A stretch of DNA of 64,000 bases. It comes from Phycisphaerae bacterium. Lineage in GTDB: Bacteria; Planctomycetota; Phycisphaerae; UBA1845; PWPN01. Location of the stretch: NCBI GenBank assembly GCA_035384605.1, contig DAOOIV010000001.1, positions 19,283 through 83,282 on the forward strand, in the 5' to 3' direction. The first letter of the stretch is position 1. Every line of letters begins with the position of its first letter. Below the pieces are notes generated by a model, which had not been told where the DNA came from, made no database searches, and saw only the letters and a program-made list of their open reading frames with translations. Position numbers and translations under genes: made by a program. Below, piece after piece: positions 8,463-18,500 of this stretch.

Positions 8463-10535
8463 CTACTTGGCCGGGCGGACGGTGATCTCGTCCACGTACA
8501 GCCGGTTCGTCTCCAGCGCCCACCAGTTGAGGAAGTGGACGCCGATGGTCACATGATCCTTCTTCGGCGTGAAGTGTAGTGACACCGGCAGCCAGCGATG
8601 GTGGGTGGCGAACCACTGCGTGCAGTTGGCCTGGTCGATGGTGTCGAAGCTTTCCAGGGTCCGGCCGTCGTCTTCATCGACCGCGAGGCGAATTCGGCTG
8701 TCGCGACCCCAGCCGCTACCGCGGTCGCCGGTCAGCAGGAACGCGGAGAAGACATATTCGCGCCCCGGCTCGACGGCGATGCGTTGATAGATGACCTCTT
8801 GCCTCCAGTCTTCGCGAGGTTCGACCCACGTGGGGTCTTCGGGCCCGCGGTAAGTCCATCCGTAGAGGCGCTTTCCGCTGTGCGGGTTGCAGCCCTCCAC
8901 GCCGGTTGTCGCGTCGCCGAACGGCTTGGCGTCGGGCACGTAGGTCTCGGGCGTCTTGGCTCGCCCGCTGCCGGCTTTGCGCGTCCAGCCGGTGACGCCT
9001 TCTTCGAAACCGGGATTCACCACCGCCACGCAATCATCGCAAGCAGGCGGTTCAACGATGATCGGCGGCTTGTCGAAACGCGGGCGGTCCTCGCCGGCGG
9101 GCGGGGTCATGAAGCTGTAAATCCGTGAGTACGTTCTGCGCGAGGATTTCTTGTAGGTGTGTGATGAGACGCGGTACATGTATGCCGTGCCGGGGGTCAG
9201 GCCGTTGATCGTGACTTCATGTTGCCTGGATCGTTTCTGCTCATCACCGGCCTGCTCAATCAGATGCACGGTTGTGCCGTAATGTACCAAGCTGTCGCCC
9301 GGCGTACCGGTTTCCCAGGCGATGACAGCGGACGTGTCGGTCACGCGACTGACCCGCACGTTGACCGGATAGATGATTCCGGCGGGTTCCTCTTCGCCGA
9401 TGACGGAGAAGAGCTGGTCGAACTGTTCGGGCACGAGTTTGCCGTCGCGATAGGCCCTGCCCTGCTTGTAGACGTTGCTGGAGAGGTATGAGAAGAATGG
9501 TTCGCCGTCAACGCGGCGGTACTGGAGGTAGTAGGTTTTTCCGGGAGTGACTTGTACGGCATCAGGGAACCAGACCGCATCGGCGCCCCAATTAGTGACC
9601 ATTTTGACCGTGCAGGCCGGTCCGACCTGCGGCCCGCCCGGTCCGTCCTCGTGGATGGAGAAGAGGAATTCCTGCACCCCCGCGCCGCCCCACCCGCAGT
9701 TGGCCCCTGCTTTCAGGATATTGGGGGTCGTGGCTACAAAGGTTTGCCCCGCGACGGTGCAGGTGCCGGAGCCAGGACCTTCCTTGATGAAGTGCTGATC
9801 GTCGTCTGCGCCTGCGACCTGGATCAGGCCCGGGGTCGCCTCGTCGATGTGAATTCCCAGGTCGCTTTCCGGGTGGGGCACGCCGTCGTAGTAGGCAATG
9901 CCATCGGGATAGACGTCGCCGGTGCGGGGCATGCCGTGGTTCCAGGGTTTGCCGTCCGCGGCGGCCAGTTCGATGGCGTATTGTCTGCCGGGCGTGGTCT
10001 TGAATTGCTCGGCGGGCAGCGGAGACCCGCAGACCCAGGTCATTGATTCGCGTGTTTCGAAGGGGCCGGCGATGCGTTTTCCGGCAGGCGAATCCTCATA
10101 GAGTGATACCAGCAGCTTGCTATCACCGGATGATCGCCAGAGCGAGAAGCCCGTCACGGCCGTGCCGCGTGCGACGAAGCTCTGAGCGAATCTCACGCGA
10201 GCCGGTCCCCACAGCTCCATTTCGAGCGATAGCTTGGGCTGATCGGCCTGATCGATCACCGTAGTCCTTCCCTCGACGACTTCGACGCAAGGTGCCAGAG
10301 CTCCTGACACATCAAGCATGTAAAGACCGGGCTCCAGGCCGCTGAATTCATACAGGCCGCTGGGTCCGGTAATGGTCCAGCCGACCAGCCGGCCGTCTCG
10401 TGAATAAGCCGCCGCGCTGCGTTCGATGCCGCCGGCGTTGCCCTTGATCTTGCCCGCCGCCAAAGCATCGGAGACCGTTCCGAAAGCCATGAGAACCGCC
10501 GCGATGATCGATACGACTCGTGTGCCGCGCATCAT
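8463..10535 (-). CDS. Secreted multi-domain protein: two jelly-roll-like modules, FN3 and CBM-like domain
   Basis: A 690-residue exported protein (signal VVSIIAAVLMAFGTVSDALA). Domains in order: a short Cna/carboxypeptidase-regulatory-like beta domain at about 30-105; two copies of an unrecognised module (first near residue 117 with AQSFVARG and ending SDLGIHI, second from AGQTFVAT to about residue 400); a fibronectin type III domain (SAVIAWETGTPG to YSFMTPP); and a C-terminal carbohydrate-binding-like domain opening NPGFEEGVTGW. The start ATG overlaps the stop of the paralogous upstream gene (ATGATG at 10535-10530), implying translational coupling. The function is unknown; extracellular glycan binding is likely. 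The neighbour carries the same modules, pointing to a tandem duplication. Confidence 0.75.
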   Translation of the reverse strand: MMRGTRVVSIIAAVLMAFGTVSDALAAGKIKGNAGGIERSAAAYSRDGRLVGWTITGPSGLYEFSGLEPGLYMLDVSGALAPCVEVVEGRTTVIDQADQPKLSLEMELWGPARVRFAQSFVARGTAVTGFSLWRSSGDSKLLVSLYEDSPAGKRIAGPFETRESMTWVCGSPLPAEQFKTTPGRQYAIELAAADGKPWNHGMPRTGDVYPDGIAYYDGVPHPESDLGIHIDEATPGLIQVAGADDDQHFIKEGPGSGTCTVAGQTFVATTPNILKAGANCGWGGAGVQEFLFSIHEDGPGGPQVGPACTVKMVTNWGADAVWFPDAVQVTPGKTYYLQYRRVDGEPFFSYLSSNVYKQGRAYRDGKLVPEQFDQLFSVIGEEEPAGIIYPVNVRVSRVTDTSAVIAWETGTPGDSLVHYGTTVHLIEQAGDEQKRSRQHEVTINGLTPGTAYMYRVSSHTYKKSSRRTYSRIYSFMTPPAGEDRPRFDKPPIIVEPPACDDCVAVVNPGFEEGVTGWTRKAGSGRAKTPETYVPDAKPFGDATTGVEGCNPHSGKRLYGWTYRGPEDPTWVEPREDWRQEVIYQRIAVEPGREYVFSAFLLTGDRGSGWGRDSRIRLAVDEDDGRTLESFDTIDQANCTQWFATHHRWLPVSLHFTPKKDHVTIGVHFLNWWALETNRLYVDEITVRPAK

Positions 10536-12226
10536 TTGGCCCTCACCTGCTCGAGAAACGCTCCATCCACATACAGGCTGCTGCTGGGCAGGTTCCATCG
10601 TTGTTCGAGGTCAAAGCCCACGATCACGGTGTCGGCCGCGGCGGTGAACTCCACGGATGCACGTCGCCACTGCCCTTCCGTCGCGTACCACTGGGACGTT
10701 TCGATGTGATCGTTGTCATGCCATTGGATGCCGCCGCCGGGAAGCACGGTCAGCCGCACCTTGACGTCGCTGCTGCGTCCGCCATCATGATCGGTGTACA
10801 CGGATCCGCTGAAGCGGTAAGAAAGGCCTTTCACAACTTTCACCGCTTGATACACGAATGAGCGGGAGCCCTCACCTTTGTCCGCGTTGGTCCAGCCGAA
10901 CATGCGCGTGCCCCACATCGGAGTCACCCCTGCGTCACAGCCGACGACGGCGCCGCAGGGACCATCCAGCAGCCATCCTTCTATTCCACTCTCGAAAGAC
11001 GGGTTTAGCAGCTTCACCGCGCTGCCGCCGTCCCGGCCGACCAGACGGACGAAGTCGGCGTCACTGATCTGTCCGGCGACGGTTGCGCAGAGTTCCCAGT
11101 CTGGGGCCGGAGTGGCTTCGAAGAAAGCCTGTCCGGAGGCAAAGCAAGCGGGTTGGACGGCCGCGAGAAAGATGTCGCCGCTCAATGACTCTATGTGGAG
11201 ATACAAGGTTTGACCGGGTTCGGTGGGCACCTCGTCAGGGCCCCACGGGACGGCGGCATCCTCGGCGACCTGGACCACCTTGCTGGGTCCGATCTGGCGG
11301 CCGCCAGGGCCTCCTTCGTGAATGCTGAACCTCGCATAGACGGGGGGGCCATGCACTCCGGATAACGCCGCGGAGGCAAAGGTGATCGAGCGGCTCAGGG
11401 CGGTGAAGGTTTGGCCGACTGCCCGGAGACGCCACGTGTGCCACCCGGCGCTCATGGCGTAGTCAGTCCGCAGGCCACAGTTGTCCTCAGAGACGACGAT
11501 GCCGAGGTCAGAGTCGGGTCGAGGCGAGCCGTCGAACCAGGCCGAGCCTCCGGCATAGACATCCCCGCGGCCGGCCAACCCTGGAACCCATTTCTCGCCG
11601 GCCGGTGCGGTCATCAAGAAAGTGAGAACCTGGCCAGGTCGCGTGGGCACCTCGCCACCGGACCAGTTAACGGGCTCGGTGGATTCGCCCCCGACCGGTG
11701 CCGTGATCCGCGGCGGTCCGACGTGCGGGCCCGTTGGTCCTTCGCCGTCGACCACTTGGACGGTCACGCGACGGCCGGGCCCGAAACCTTTGACGGCGAC
11801 CGCCGTGATACCCAGGCCTGTGGCGACAAATGACTGGGCGAACGAAGGATAAGGCTGGACCCAGGAGTCGCCATCGATGAGGAGTGATCTGGTGACCTTG
11901 AGATTGAGCACTGCCGGCTGATCAGCGGGCACATCAAGGTCAGGAACAGAAACGGGCTGGTATGTCTCGCCCGGTGGCAGGCAAATGGCATAGCGACCCG
12001 GTGGCAGATCGGCCAGCGTGTAGGATCCGTCGCCCTCGCTTTGCGCGGCGATGGCCACGCTGCGTCCGTGTGCGAGAGCTCGAACGACGGTCCGGGGGAT
12101 CCCCTTGCCGGTGTCGGCATCGAGGATGCGGCCCTTCACGGTTCCTGCCGGTGACGCGCGGTAAGAGAGAAGAAGCACGGAGAACGTAACTGCTGCGTGA
12201 GTAAGGAGATATGGTTGGGTGCTCAT
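10532..12226 (-). CDS. Secreted multi-domain protein, paralogue of the downstream gene
   Basis: This 564-residue protein has an N-terminal hydrophobic signal (LLTHAAVTFSVLLLSYRASPA) and a carboxypeptidase-regulatory-like domain (GTVKGRILDADTGKGIPRT to LPPGRYAICLPPG). Two copies of the module seen in the next gene follow (FAQSFVATG to DSDLGIVVSE; VGQTFTALSRS to WELCATV). A CBM-like C-terminal domain opens NPSFESGIEGWL. ATG 12226 is preferred over the longer frame starting at 12307 because the signal follows it directly. It shares domain order and short motifs with the 690-residue neighbour but lacks the FN3 domain. The two genes overlap by 4 bp. The role is unknown. Confidence 0.72.
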   Translation of the reverse strand: MSTQPYLLTHAAVTFSVLLLSYRASPAGTVKGRILDADTGKGIPRTVVRALAHGRSVAIAAQSEGDGSYTLADLPPGRYAICLPPGETYQPVSVPDLDVPADQPAVLNLKVTRSLLIDGDSWVQPYPSFAQSFVATGLGITAVAVKGFGPGRRVTVQVVDGEGPTGPHVGPPRITAPVGGESTEPVNWSGGEVPTRPGQVLTFLMTAPAGEKWVPGLAGRGDVYAGGSAWFDGSPRPDSDLGIVVSEDNCGLRTDYAMSAGWHTWRLRAVGQTFTALSRSITFASAALSGVHGPPVYARFSIHEGGPGGRQIGPSKVVQVAEDAAVPWGPDEVPTEPGQTLYLHIESLSGDIFLAAVQPACFASGQAFFEATPAPDWELCATVAGQISDADFVRLVGRDGGSAVKLLNPSFESGIEGWLLDGPCGAVVGCDAGVTPMWGTRMFGWTNADKGEGSRSFVYQAVKVVKGLSYRFSGSVYTDHDGGRSSDVKVRLTVLPGGGIQWHDNDHIETSQWYATEGQWRRASVEFTAAADTVIVGFDLEQRWNLPSSSLYVDGAFLEQVRAK

Positions 12227-12357
12227 GACCGGTTCCCGCAGGCGTTGGGTTTGTTTAGCGACGGGGCGCCAGCATAGCAGAGCCGTATCAGCGGCACAAG
12301 CTGACATGTAAAGGGGGCCGCCAGGGCGGGACGCTGGTTGGAATCAAAATACTCTTT

Positions 12358-13290
12358 TTAGATCTCAGCCTGGACGCCGAGCCGTTCGGCCAAGCGGTCG
12401 AAATCTTCGAGGCTGTAGTAATGGATGATGAGCTTACCGGCGCCCTTTCGTTTCGACTCATCGATTTCCACCTTGGTTCCGAGTTGTCGGGTGAAGGCTT
12501 CTTCGAGGGCCCTTATCTGGGGTCGCTTTGCGGTGTTGTCTCGGATTGGTTTGGCGGCCGCCTCACGGGCGTTGACGCGGTCGCGAACGAGCTTTTCAAG
12601 CGCTCGGACGGAGAGGCCAAGGTTTATGGCTTGTCTGGCGGTGTTGACCAAGTCGGAAGGAGATCGTATCGCCAAGAGGCAGCGGGCGTGACCCATGGAC
12701 AATTGCCCGGATGTGACCCAATCCTTGACTTCCTGGGGAAGATCAAGCAGGCGAATGTAGTTGGTGACGGTGGAGCGGTCTTCGCCGAGTTTTGATGCAA
12801 CCTGCTCGGGGGTTAGGGAGAATTCGTCGCAGTATTTCTTGTATGCAGTGGCTCGGTCAATGGGATTAAGATCCTCGCGGAAGATGTTTTCCGTGAGGGC
12901 TATTTCGAGCATGTCTTGGTCGCTGGCCTCGCGGACGATGGCGGGGATTTCGGAAAGACCGGCCATCTGGGCGGCCCGCCAGCGGCGTTCTCCGGCGATG
13001 AGTTCATATACGTTTCCGTCTTTTGTGCGGACGATGACGGGCTGGATGATGCCATTGGAGGAGATAGAGGCCGCAAGGCTCTTGAGTTCATTGGGAGAGA
13101 TCTCTTTCCTGGGCTGGAAGGGGTTGGGTCGTATTGTTCCAACGCTGATGGTTACCGCAGGAGGTCTGGGTTTTTCATCGCGGGGCTCGTTAGCGGCGTT
13201 TTCGAGCTGGGCGGGGGGTTCGAATGGGGTGGCAAAGGACATCAGCGAGCTGAGGCCTCGGCCCAGGCGTTTGGGCGGGTTTTTTGTCAT
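12358..13290 (-). CDS. parB: Chromosome partitioning protein ParB
   Basis: The 310-residue protein opens with the ParB signature RLGRGLSSLM. It has the CTP-binding and ParB/Srx motifs IRPNPFQPRK (about 53-62) and GERRWRAAQMAGL (100-112), then ENIFREDLNP (133-142). A helix-turn-helix follows (TPEQVASKLGEDRSTVTNYIRLL in register around 160-182), and then a C-terminal dimerisation domain. ATG 13290 is preferred because GGAGG precedes it and the family motif begins there. ParB loads onto parS and organises the origin region. Three parS-like sites lie 136-236 bp upstream. No ParA gene is adjacent, which is unusual for a chromosomal parB. Confidence 0.95.
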   Translation of the reverse strand: MTKNPPKRLGRGLSSLMSFATPFEPPAQLENAANEPRDEKPRPPAVTISVGTIRPNPFQPRKEISPNELKSLAASISSNGIIQPVIVRTKDGNVYELIAGERRWRAAQMAGLSEIPAIVREASDQDMLEIALTENIFREDLNPIDRATAYKKYCDEFSLTPEQVASKLGEDRSTVTNYIRLLDLPQEVKDWVTSGQLSMGHARCLLAIRSPSDLVNTARQAINLGLSVRALEKLVRDRVNAREAAAKPIRDNTAKRPQIRALEEAFTRQLGTKVEIDESKRKGAGKLIIHYYSLEDFDRLAERLGVQAEI

Positions 13291-13425
13291 AAGTGCCTCC
13301 GGTGGGCTGCGGATCATGGCCCGTAATTGAGATTAAAGATCTACGCGCGCGGGACATGGTATTTGTTTGGCCAGGACGACGCAAGTGGTTGTGGTGGGTT
13401 TCGGGGGGATGCATTCGATTGGGTT

Positions 13426-13441
13426 CGTTTCACGTGGAACC
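13426..13441. promoter_or_regulatory. parS: parS-like site 1
   Basis: CGTTTCACGTGGAACC matches the bacterial chromosomal parS consensus TGTTNCACGTGNAACA except at the two outermost bases. The central CACGTG is intact. Confidence 0.8.
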
Positions 13442-13464
13442 ATTGGGCGACCTGAGGCCGGGCG

Positions 13465-13480
13465 TGTTCCACGTGGAACG
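13465..13480. promoter_or_regulatory. parS: parS-like site 2
   Basis: TGTTCCACGTGGAACG matches the consensus TGTTNCACGTGNAACA at every defined base except the last, and forms a near-perfect palindrome. It is the strongest of the three sites. Confidence 0.85.
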
Positions 13481-13510
13481 GTGCTCGGAGAGGTCTGCTG
13501 GACCGGGAGT

Positions 13511-13526
13511 GGTTACACGTAGAACA
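13511..13526. promoter_or_regulatory. parS: parS-like site 3 (degenerate)
   Basis: GGTTACACGTAGAACA differs from the parS consensus at the first base and at one central base (CACGTA instead of CACGTG). Its spacing in line with the other two sites supports it. Confidence 0.55.
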
Positions 13527-13765
13527 AGGCTGCCTGAGAGATGTTGGTGAAGGGTACGTGAGGGGGTGCAATGGACCAGCTCCGCCAGCCAACGATTCCT
13601 CCTGGCGGCGAGAGGCAAGGGATCGCAGGCGGCAGAGCCCGAGACTCTTTGGTACTCCAAAGAGAGTCTTCAACTGGCAAGCCGCACATAATTCTTCCAG
13701 CGCGCCGCCACCCTGGCGTGCCGGCGGATGGTGAAACGAGAGGAAGGAGCCGCGGGGCGGTGAGG

Positions 13766-15070
13766 TCAGAGACTCATTTGCATACGAAGGCCGACGACCA
13801 AGGAGTCGGGAACGGCGTGCGTGCCGCCGGGTTGGTGAATCCACTGGAAATCGGGTGTCAGGCTGAGCCACGGCAGCAGGGCGATGTTGTAGTAGATCTC
13901 ATAGACAGATTCGCGATCGCCGAGGCCGGCGTTTGAGGAACGATTGCCGATGATTCCTTGGACGAAACCCAGGCCGAGGACATCATCGTCGCGGTTCGGG
14001 AAGATGCCCTGGTATTGAGCGCCGATGCTCCAGAAGTGCTCGATGAGATGGACATCGTCGTGGGCGTATCCATATCGGAAGAACATGCGAATTCCCTGCG
14101 CGTCGTCGTCGCCGTTGGGGTCCTCTTTCCACAGCATCTGGTCCATGTTGAAGGCGAAGCCGACGTCGTCGGTCTTGTGGCGGAGAACGTCCGTGGTATT
14201 GATGAGCAGCGGCTTTGGCTCGGGTTTGTACCAGAGCATCAGGCGATAGGCTCCCGGCAGCTTGCCCCGGAGGGTTTTCCAGACGGGGAGGAGGCCGAGT
14301 TCAAGGATGGAGAAAGTATGACACTCGTCGTGGTAAAAGGTGTCGAAGCCGGTGTGTCGGCCATTGGCTTGAGCGTCGGCGATGGCGGCGCGGAGGTAGA
14401 ACCAGTCGAAGGGTTGGATGGCGGTCATGATGCCCTGAGCGTAGTCGGGGAAGGGGATGTTGCCCATGTTGACCAGCGCGGGGTTGAGAAACTGGGTCTT
14501 TTCATCGTTGGCGACGGCGTTGAGATCGAAGTCGATCATCAGATCCATCTTGCCGACCTTAACGCGGACCTTGTCGTCCAGGAGGGACTGCTGAAACCAT
14601 AATTCGCTTACCTGCAGGGCGTAATCGCCGAGGTAGGCATCGGCGTTGACTTTGAAGAGATTGCCGACCTTGTCGATGCCGATATCGTTGTTCCAACTGC
14701 TTTCGGCCAGCACGTAGAGAATGGCGCCTTTCCAGAGGCCCATCTGCTCGAAGTGGAGGGTGAGCTGGGCATCGACGCTGCCGGATATGTCATGGCCGTT
14801 GTGAGTGTCCCGGCCGCCGCGGGCATTGTGTTGGTAGATGGCGGTCATGGAGAGCGAGAAATCGATCCCCTTGCTTTCAAGCCAGTTGCGTAGACCCCAG
14901 CAGTCGCCGGTGAGGCGTTTGTTGTGCAGGACATCAAAGGGGGCTGGGGATCTTTGCTCCTGGGCAAGACCTTCGGAAACGGGTTGGGAGGCTGGAATCT
15001 GGGCAAGGGTGGAGCAAGCCAGCAGCAGAGATGCAGAGACGGCGGCGCCGACAGGTCGGGTTTTCTTCAT
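13766..15070 (-). CDS. OprB-type carbohydrate-selective porin
   Basis: The 434-residue protein starts with a signal peptide (VGAAVSASLLLACSTLA) after MKKTR. A beta-rich body follows with OprB features: GDCWGLRNWLESKGIDFSLS, a repeated pattern of alternating hydrophobic strands, AIYQHNARGG, DYALQVSELWFQQSLL, and a C-terminal strand ending in an aromatic-rich stretch (TPDFQWIHQPGGTHAVPD to LVVGLRMQMSL). Such porins let sugars cross the outer membrane. ATG 15070 with GGAGA upstream is chosen; the open frame runs on to 15478 through repeat DNA that is not expected to be coding. Upstream and downstream neighbours are secreted carbohydrate-linked proteins and parB. Confidence 0.82.
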   Translation of the reverse strand: MKKTRPVGAAVSASLLLACSTLAQIPASQPVSEGLAQEQRSPAPFDVLHNKRLTGDCWGLRNWLESKGIDFSLSMTAIYQHNARGGRDTHNGHDISGSVDAQLTLHFEQMGLWKGAILYVLAESSWNNDIGIDKVGNLFKVNADAYLGDYALQVSELWFQQSLLDDKVRVKVGKMDLMIDFDLNAVANDEKTQFLNPALVNMGNIPFPDYAQGIMTAIQPFDWFYLRAAIADAQANGRHTGFDTFYHDECHTFSILELGLLPVWKTLRGKLPGAYRLMLWYKPEPKPLLINTTDVLRHKTDDVGFAFNMDQMLWKEDPNGDDDAQGIRMFFRYGYAHDDVHLIEHFWSIGAQYQGIFPNRDDDVLGLGFVQGIIGNRSSNAGLGDRESVYEIYYNIALLPWLSLTPDFQWIHQPGGTHAVPDSLVVGLRMQMSL

Positions 15071-15549
15071 TGCAGGTCTCCGGTCAGACGTGGTGGTCGC
15101 AGTTGCGTTTGTCCTGGTAGCATCATCTTCCGGCGCCTCGGCTCGCACGTCCCAGGGTTGGGAGTGGATTCCCGGGCGGCCCGTTTTTGTCACGGACCGT
15201 GGCCAAAGCGTGTCGTGATTTAGAAACCTGCGTAGAGACCGCAGGGGTCCAAGGCGATTGTAAGACGGGTTTGGGAGGGTTTCCATCCCAAGGCGGACCG
15301 CCTTTTTGCGTGCCGCAACGCAGGCGCAATGCCATCCAGAAACATGCGCGCAAAACGCGCACCGGGCGCCGCGGAAGAGATTGTGGTCGGCTGTGTGAGC
15401 GGCACGTTTCATGACGAGCGTTCCGGTGAGAAAGGGGTTTGACAAGGACTGGTACGGGACCTGCGGGCGGTTCTTCACGAACGGGGTGAGATGGGTTATA
15501 TCCGAGGGGCGGCAGGTGGGTGCGGTCCCGACATAACGAGGAGAACAAC
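15071..15549. other. Divergent intergenic region with dispersed repeat
   Basis: No credible gene is seen between the porin gene and the divergently transcribed large secreted protein gene. It contains copy A of a dispersed repeat (15282-15370). Promoters for both genes are expected here but none stands out. Confidence 0.6.
15282..15370. repeat. Dispersed GGCGGACCGC repeat, copy A
   Basis: Copy A contains AAGGCGG-A-CCGCCTT followed by five T (15290-15307), then a GC-rich tail with CCAGAAACATGCGCGCAAAA. It aligns closely with copy C at 44503-44590, including GGACCGCCTTTTTGCG. It aligns more loosely with copy B at 18915-18990. Read on the minus strand, copies A and C share the peptide ARKKAVRLGM, but no gene is supported. 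Confidence 0.75.
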
Positions 15550-18500
15550 ATGCAACGTCTGGGAATGATGCTTGGCGTGCTGACGGTGCTGGCCGCGGTG
15601 GGTGTGTGCGGGGGCGCCACGGTTCAGAAACGGTATTACGCTCATGAGACGGTTGAAGACCGTCACGGAGTGATCGCGCCCTGGTACCAGGGTCAGAACG
15701 GCCAGTTGGATTTGCGTGTGCGGATCGCGGCCGAGACGCTCAAGCGCTACCCATGGACGGAACCCGGCAAGGCCCCCGTTCAGGTGCCCGAGTACATCTG
15801 CAGCGGGGCGTGGAAGATCGCGCCCGACGGCACAATCACAATTCCGCCGATCAGCGACTGGGCCAACGGTGATCTGGGGCAGCGGGCGGCGTATGTTCTC
15901 AGCGGGCTGATCGACTACTACCGTTACAGCGGAGACCCGGCGGCGATCGCCCACATCGCGCTGCAGGCGGATTACTTGCTCGATTACTGCCTGACGCCGG
16001 ATGACCATCCGTGGCCTCGCTTCCTGGTGAGCGTGCCGACGAAGGGCAAACCTTACGGTCAGGCCGATCCACACGGCTTCATTCAACTGGATATCGTGGC
16101 TGAGGTCGGAGCGCCGTTGATCCGAGCGGCGCAGATGACCGGCAACCAGCGATGGCTCGATGCGGCCAAGCACTGGGGCGATCTGCTGGCCGAGAAACGC
16201 GACCGTCGCCCGGGCGTGCCGCCGTGGGGCCGTTACGCCAACGCCGAGGATGCGCCCTGGGAGGATATCGCCACCGGCGGCATCGTGTTCATTCTCGATT
16301 TCTTCGATGAGTTGATCCGCGCGGGTTACACCGGCAAAGACAATGCGATCGTGGAGGCCCGCAATGCCGGTGCGGCTTACCTGCGCGACGTGCTGCTGCC
16401 CGACTGGACGGGCGGCGACGTCTGGGGGCGCAACTACTGGGACTGGCCCTGCAACGTGCAGGTGGAGAACGTCACCGAGTTCGCTGTTCGCTATCTGATG
16501 AACCATCCGGACGAATTCCCCAACTGGCGCAACGACGCGCGCAACATCATGTCGTTGTTTCTCAACCGCACGTCCGTGGCACCGGGTTCCAGCGGCGACG
16601 TGTTCAGCGGAGCGTGGGCATATCCCGAGTCGTCTGGGTGTTGCGGGCGGTCGCTGTGGTACGGGCCGATGGAGCTGGCCAACGTGTGGGCTCAGTACGG
16701 CGTGCTGGCCGACAGCGAGTGGGCCCGCGAGATCGCCCGGCGAAAGATCATCCTCGCGACGTATGACGTCCATGAGACCGGCGTGGTCGAGGACAACATC
16801 GACGGCGGGCAGATCGTTGCCGGCGACTGGTTCAAGATCGCCCACCCGATGGCACTGAAGCACTGCCTGGCGGTGATCGCGTGGATGCCGGAGATCTTCG
16901 CACCGGCGAGGGAGAATCATATCGTGCGAAGCACCTCGGTGGTTACTGATGTGAGTTACTCCGACGGCTGGATCGCCTACACGACGCACGATGCACCTCT
17001 CAACACCGTTGACGTGCTCCGTCTCTCCTTTCGCCCCACGCGCATCGAGGCGGACGACAAACCCGTGAAGGAAGGCGACACGTCACGCGGCATCGCTTTT
17101 GGGGTGAAGGAACTGTGTGACGGTGACTATCTGGTCAACGTTCGCCATGATGGCGCCACGCGAATCGTGATCAAAGGGGACGATCCGCAGGAGACGATCG
17201 GCCACGAGTCGTTCTCCTACACGGGCGACTGGACCAGAGCCGAAGGCGTCGACACGGCGCTGCAACGCACTATCCGGATCGATCGCTACTCATCCGCAGC
17301 GGGAGCCACGGCCACGTGCAGTTTCAAAGGCAATCAGGTTCGACTCATCGGAATGGCGGGCCCAGATGGCGGTCTTGCGGATATCTACCTGGACGATGAG
17401 AAACAACTTGTCGATCTGGACTGCTGGTGTCCCCAGCCCAGACGGGGTGTTCTCTATCATCGTTCGGGCTTGTCGAATGGCGACCACACGATCAGGATCG
17501 TTCTTCGTGGAAAGGGCAATCCGCGCTCCGGCGGGACCATGGTGGCGCCGCTCGAAGTTCAGTACTCCGCGGCCAAGGCTGACAACGTCTTCGGCGAAGG
17601 CGGCGGGCCGACCGACGCCCAGCGGTGGGTCTTTGGCTACACCGGTCGTGAGGACTACATCGACTCGGCCGGGAACGCCTGGCGGCCGGCGACGGAGTTC
17701 GTCATTCGGTCCGGCGACGGCGTCGATTCGGTCAAGGCCGCATGGTGGACGGAGCGCAGGCAGATCCAGATCGACGGCACGAACGATCCGGAGTTGTATC
17801 GCTACGGCGCGCACGGCAAGGATTTCTGGGCGGATTTTACCGTCGGACCGGGCACGTATCATGCCTGCCTCAAGTTCTGCGAAACGCGGCGGATTGATCC
17901 AAAGCTTCGGGCGGTCACCATTCTGATCAACGGGGAGCAGAGGGTCGCAGATTTGGACATTGCCGCGACGGCCGGCCGAGATGCCGCGGCGAGAACACTC
18001 GCATACCCCAGCAGCCAGCCGTTTGTCCAGCCTGCGGGCATCAATCATGCCGTGGACCTGGTCTTCAACGATATCCAGCCGAGAAACGGCGTCATTTCTA
18101 TCCGCCTGCGCAACGACCATGGCGGCGAGGCGATCGTGCAGGCGATTCAAGTCGGTCCGGGCGACGGGGGCAGGGGGGCTGAACCGGTATCGTTGCCGCC
18201 GGCGTCACAGCCGGCGCCGGCCGACCGGACCGGTGGTCTTCTGCTCAACGGGGGCTTCGAGGAAGGTGCCGTAGGGGATCTCGGCAGCCTGGGCAAGAGC
18301 GGCGGCGGCCACGGATGGAGCTACGTCTTTGCCGGACCGACGGTGTCGTACATTTATCCCGAGTCGGCATACAGCATTCACCCAGAGTGGGGACTGCCGA
18401 AGTTCCATTCGGGGAAGGAGGCCCTGCGGACACACACCGACGGTCACGGCCACACGGTGGTCTATCAGGACGTCAGCGTTGTCGCGGAGCGCAAGTACAC

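Larger units (their letters stand above)
13291..13765. other. Intergenic region between porin and parB, holds parS-like cluster
   Basis: No convincing gene is seen in this stretch. Its clear content is the three parS-like sites annotated separately, followed toward the porin gene by unremarkable GC-rich sequence. Confidence 0.6.

Noticed and set aside
15290..15307. Rho-independent terminator (hairpin plus five T)
   Set aside because: No plus-strand gene ends before it, and the same motif is part of a dispersed repeat.
15496..16989. Minus-strand 497-codon frame
   Set aside because: Antisense to the large secreted protein, no ribosome site or family feature.
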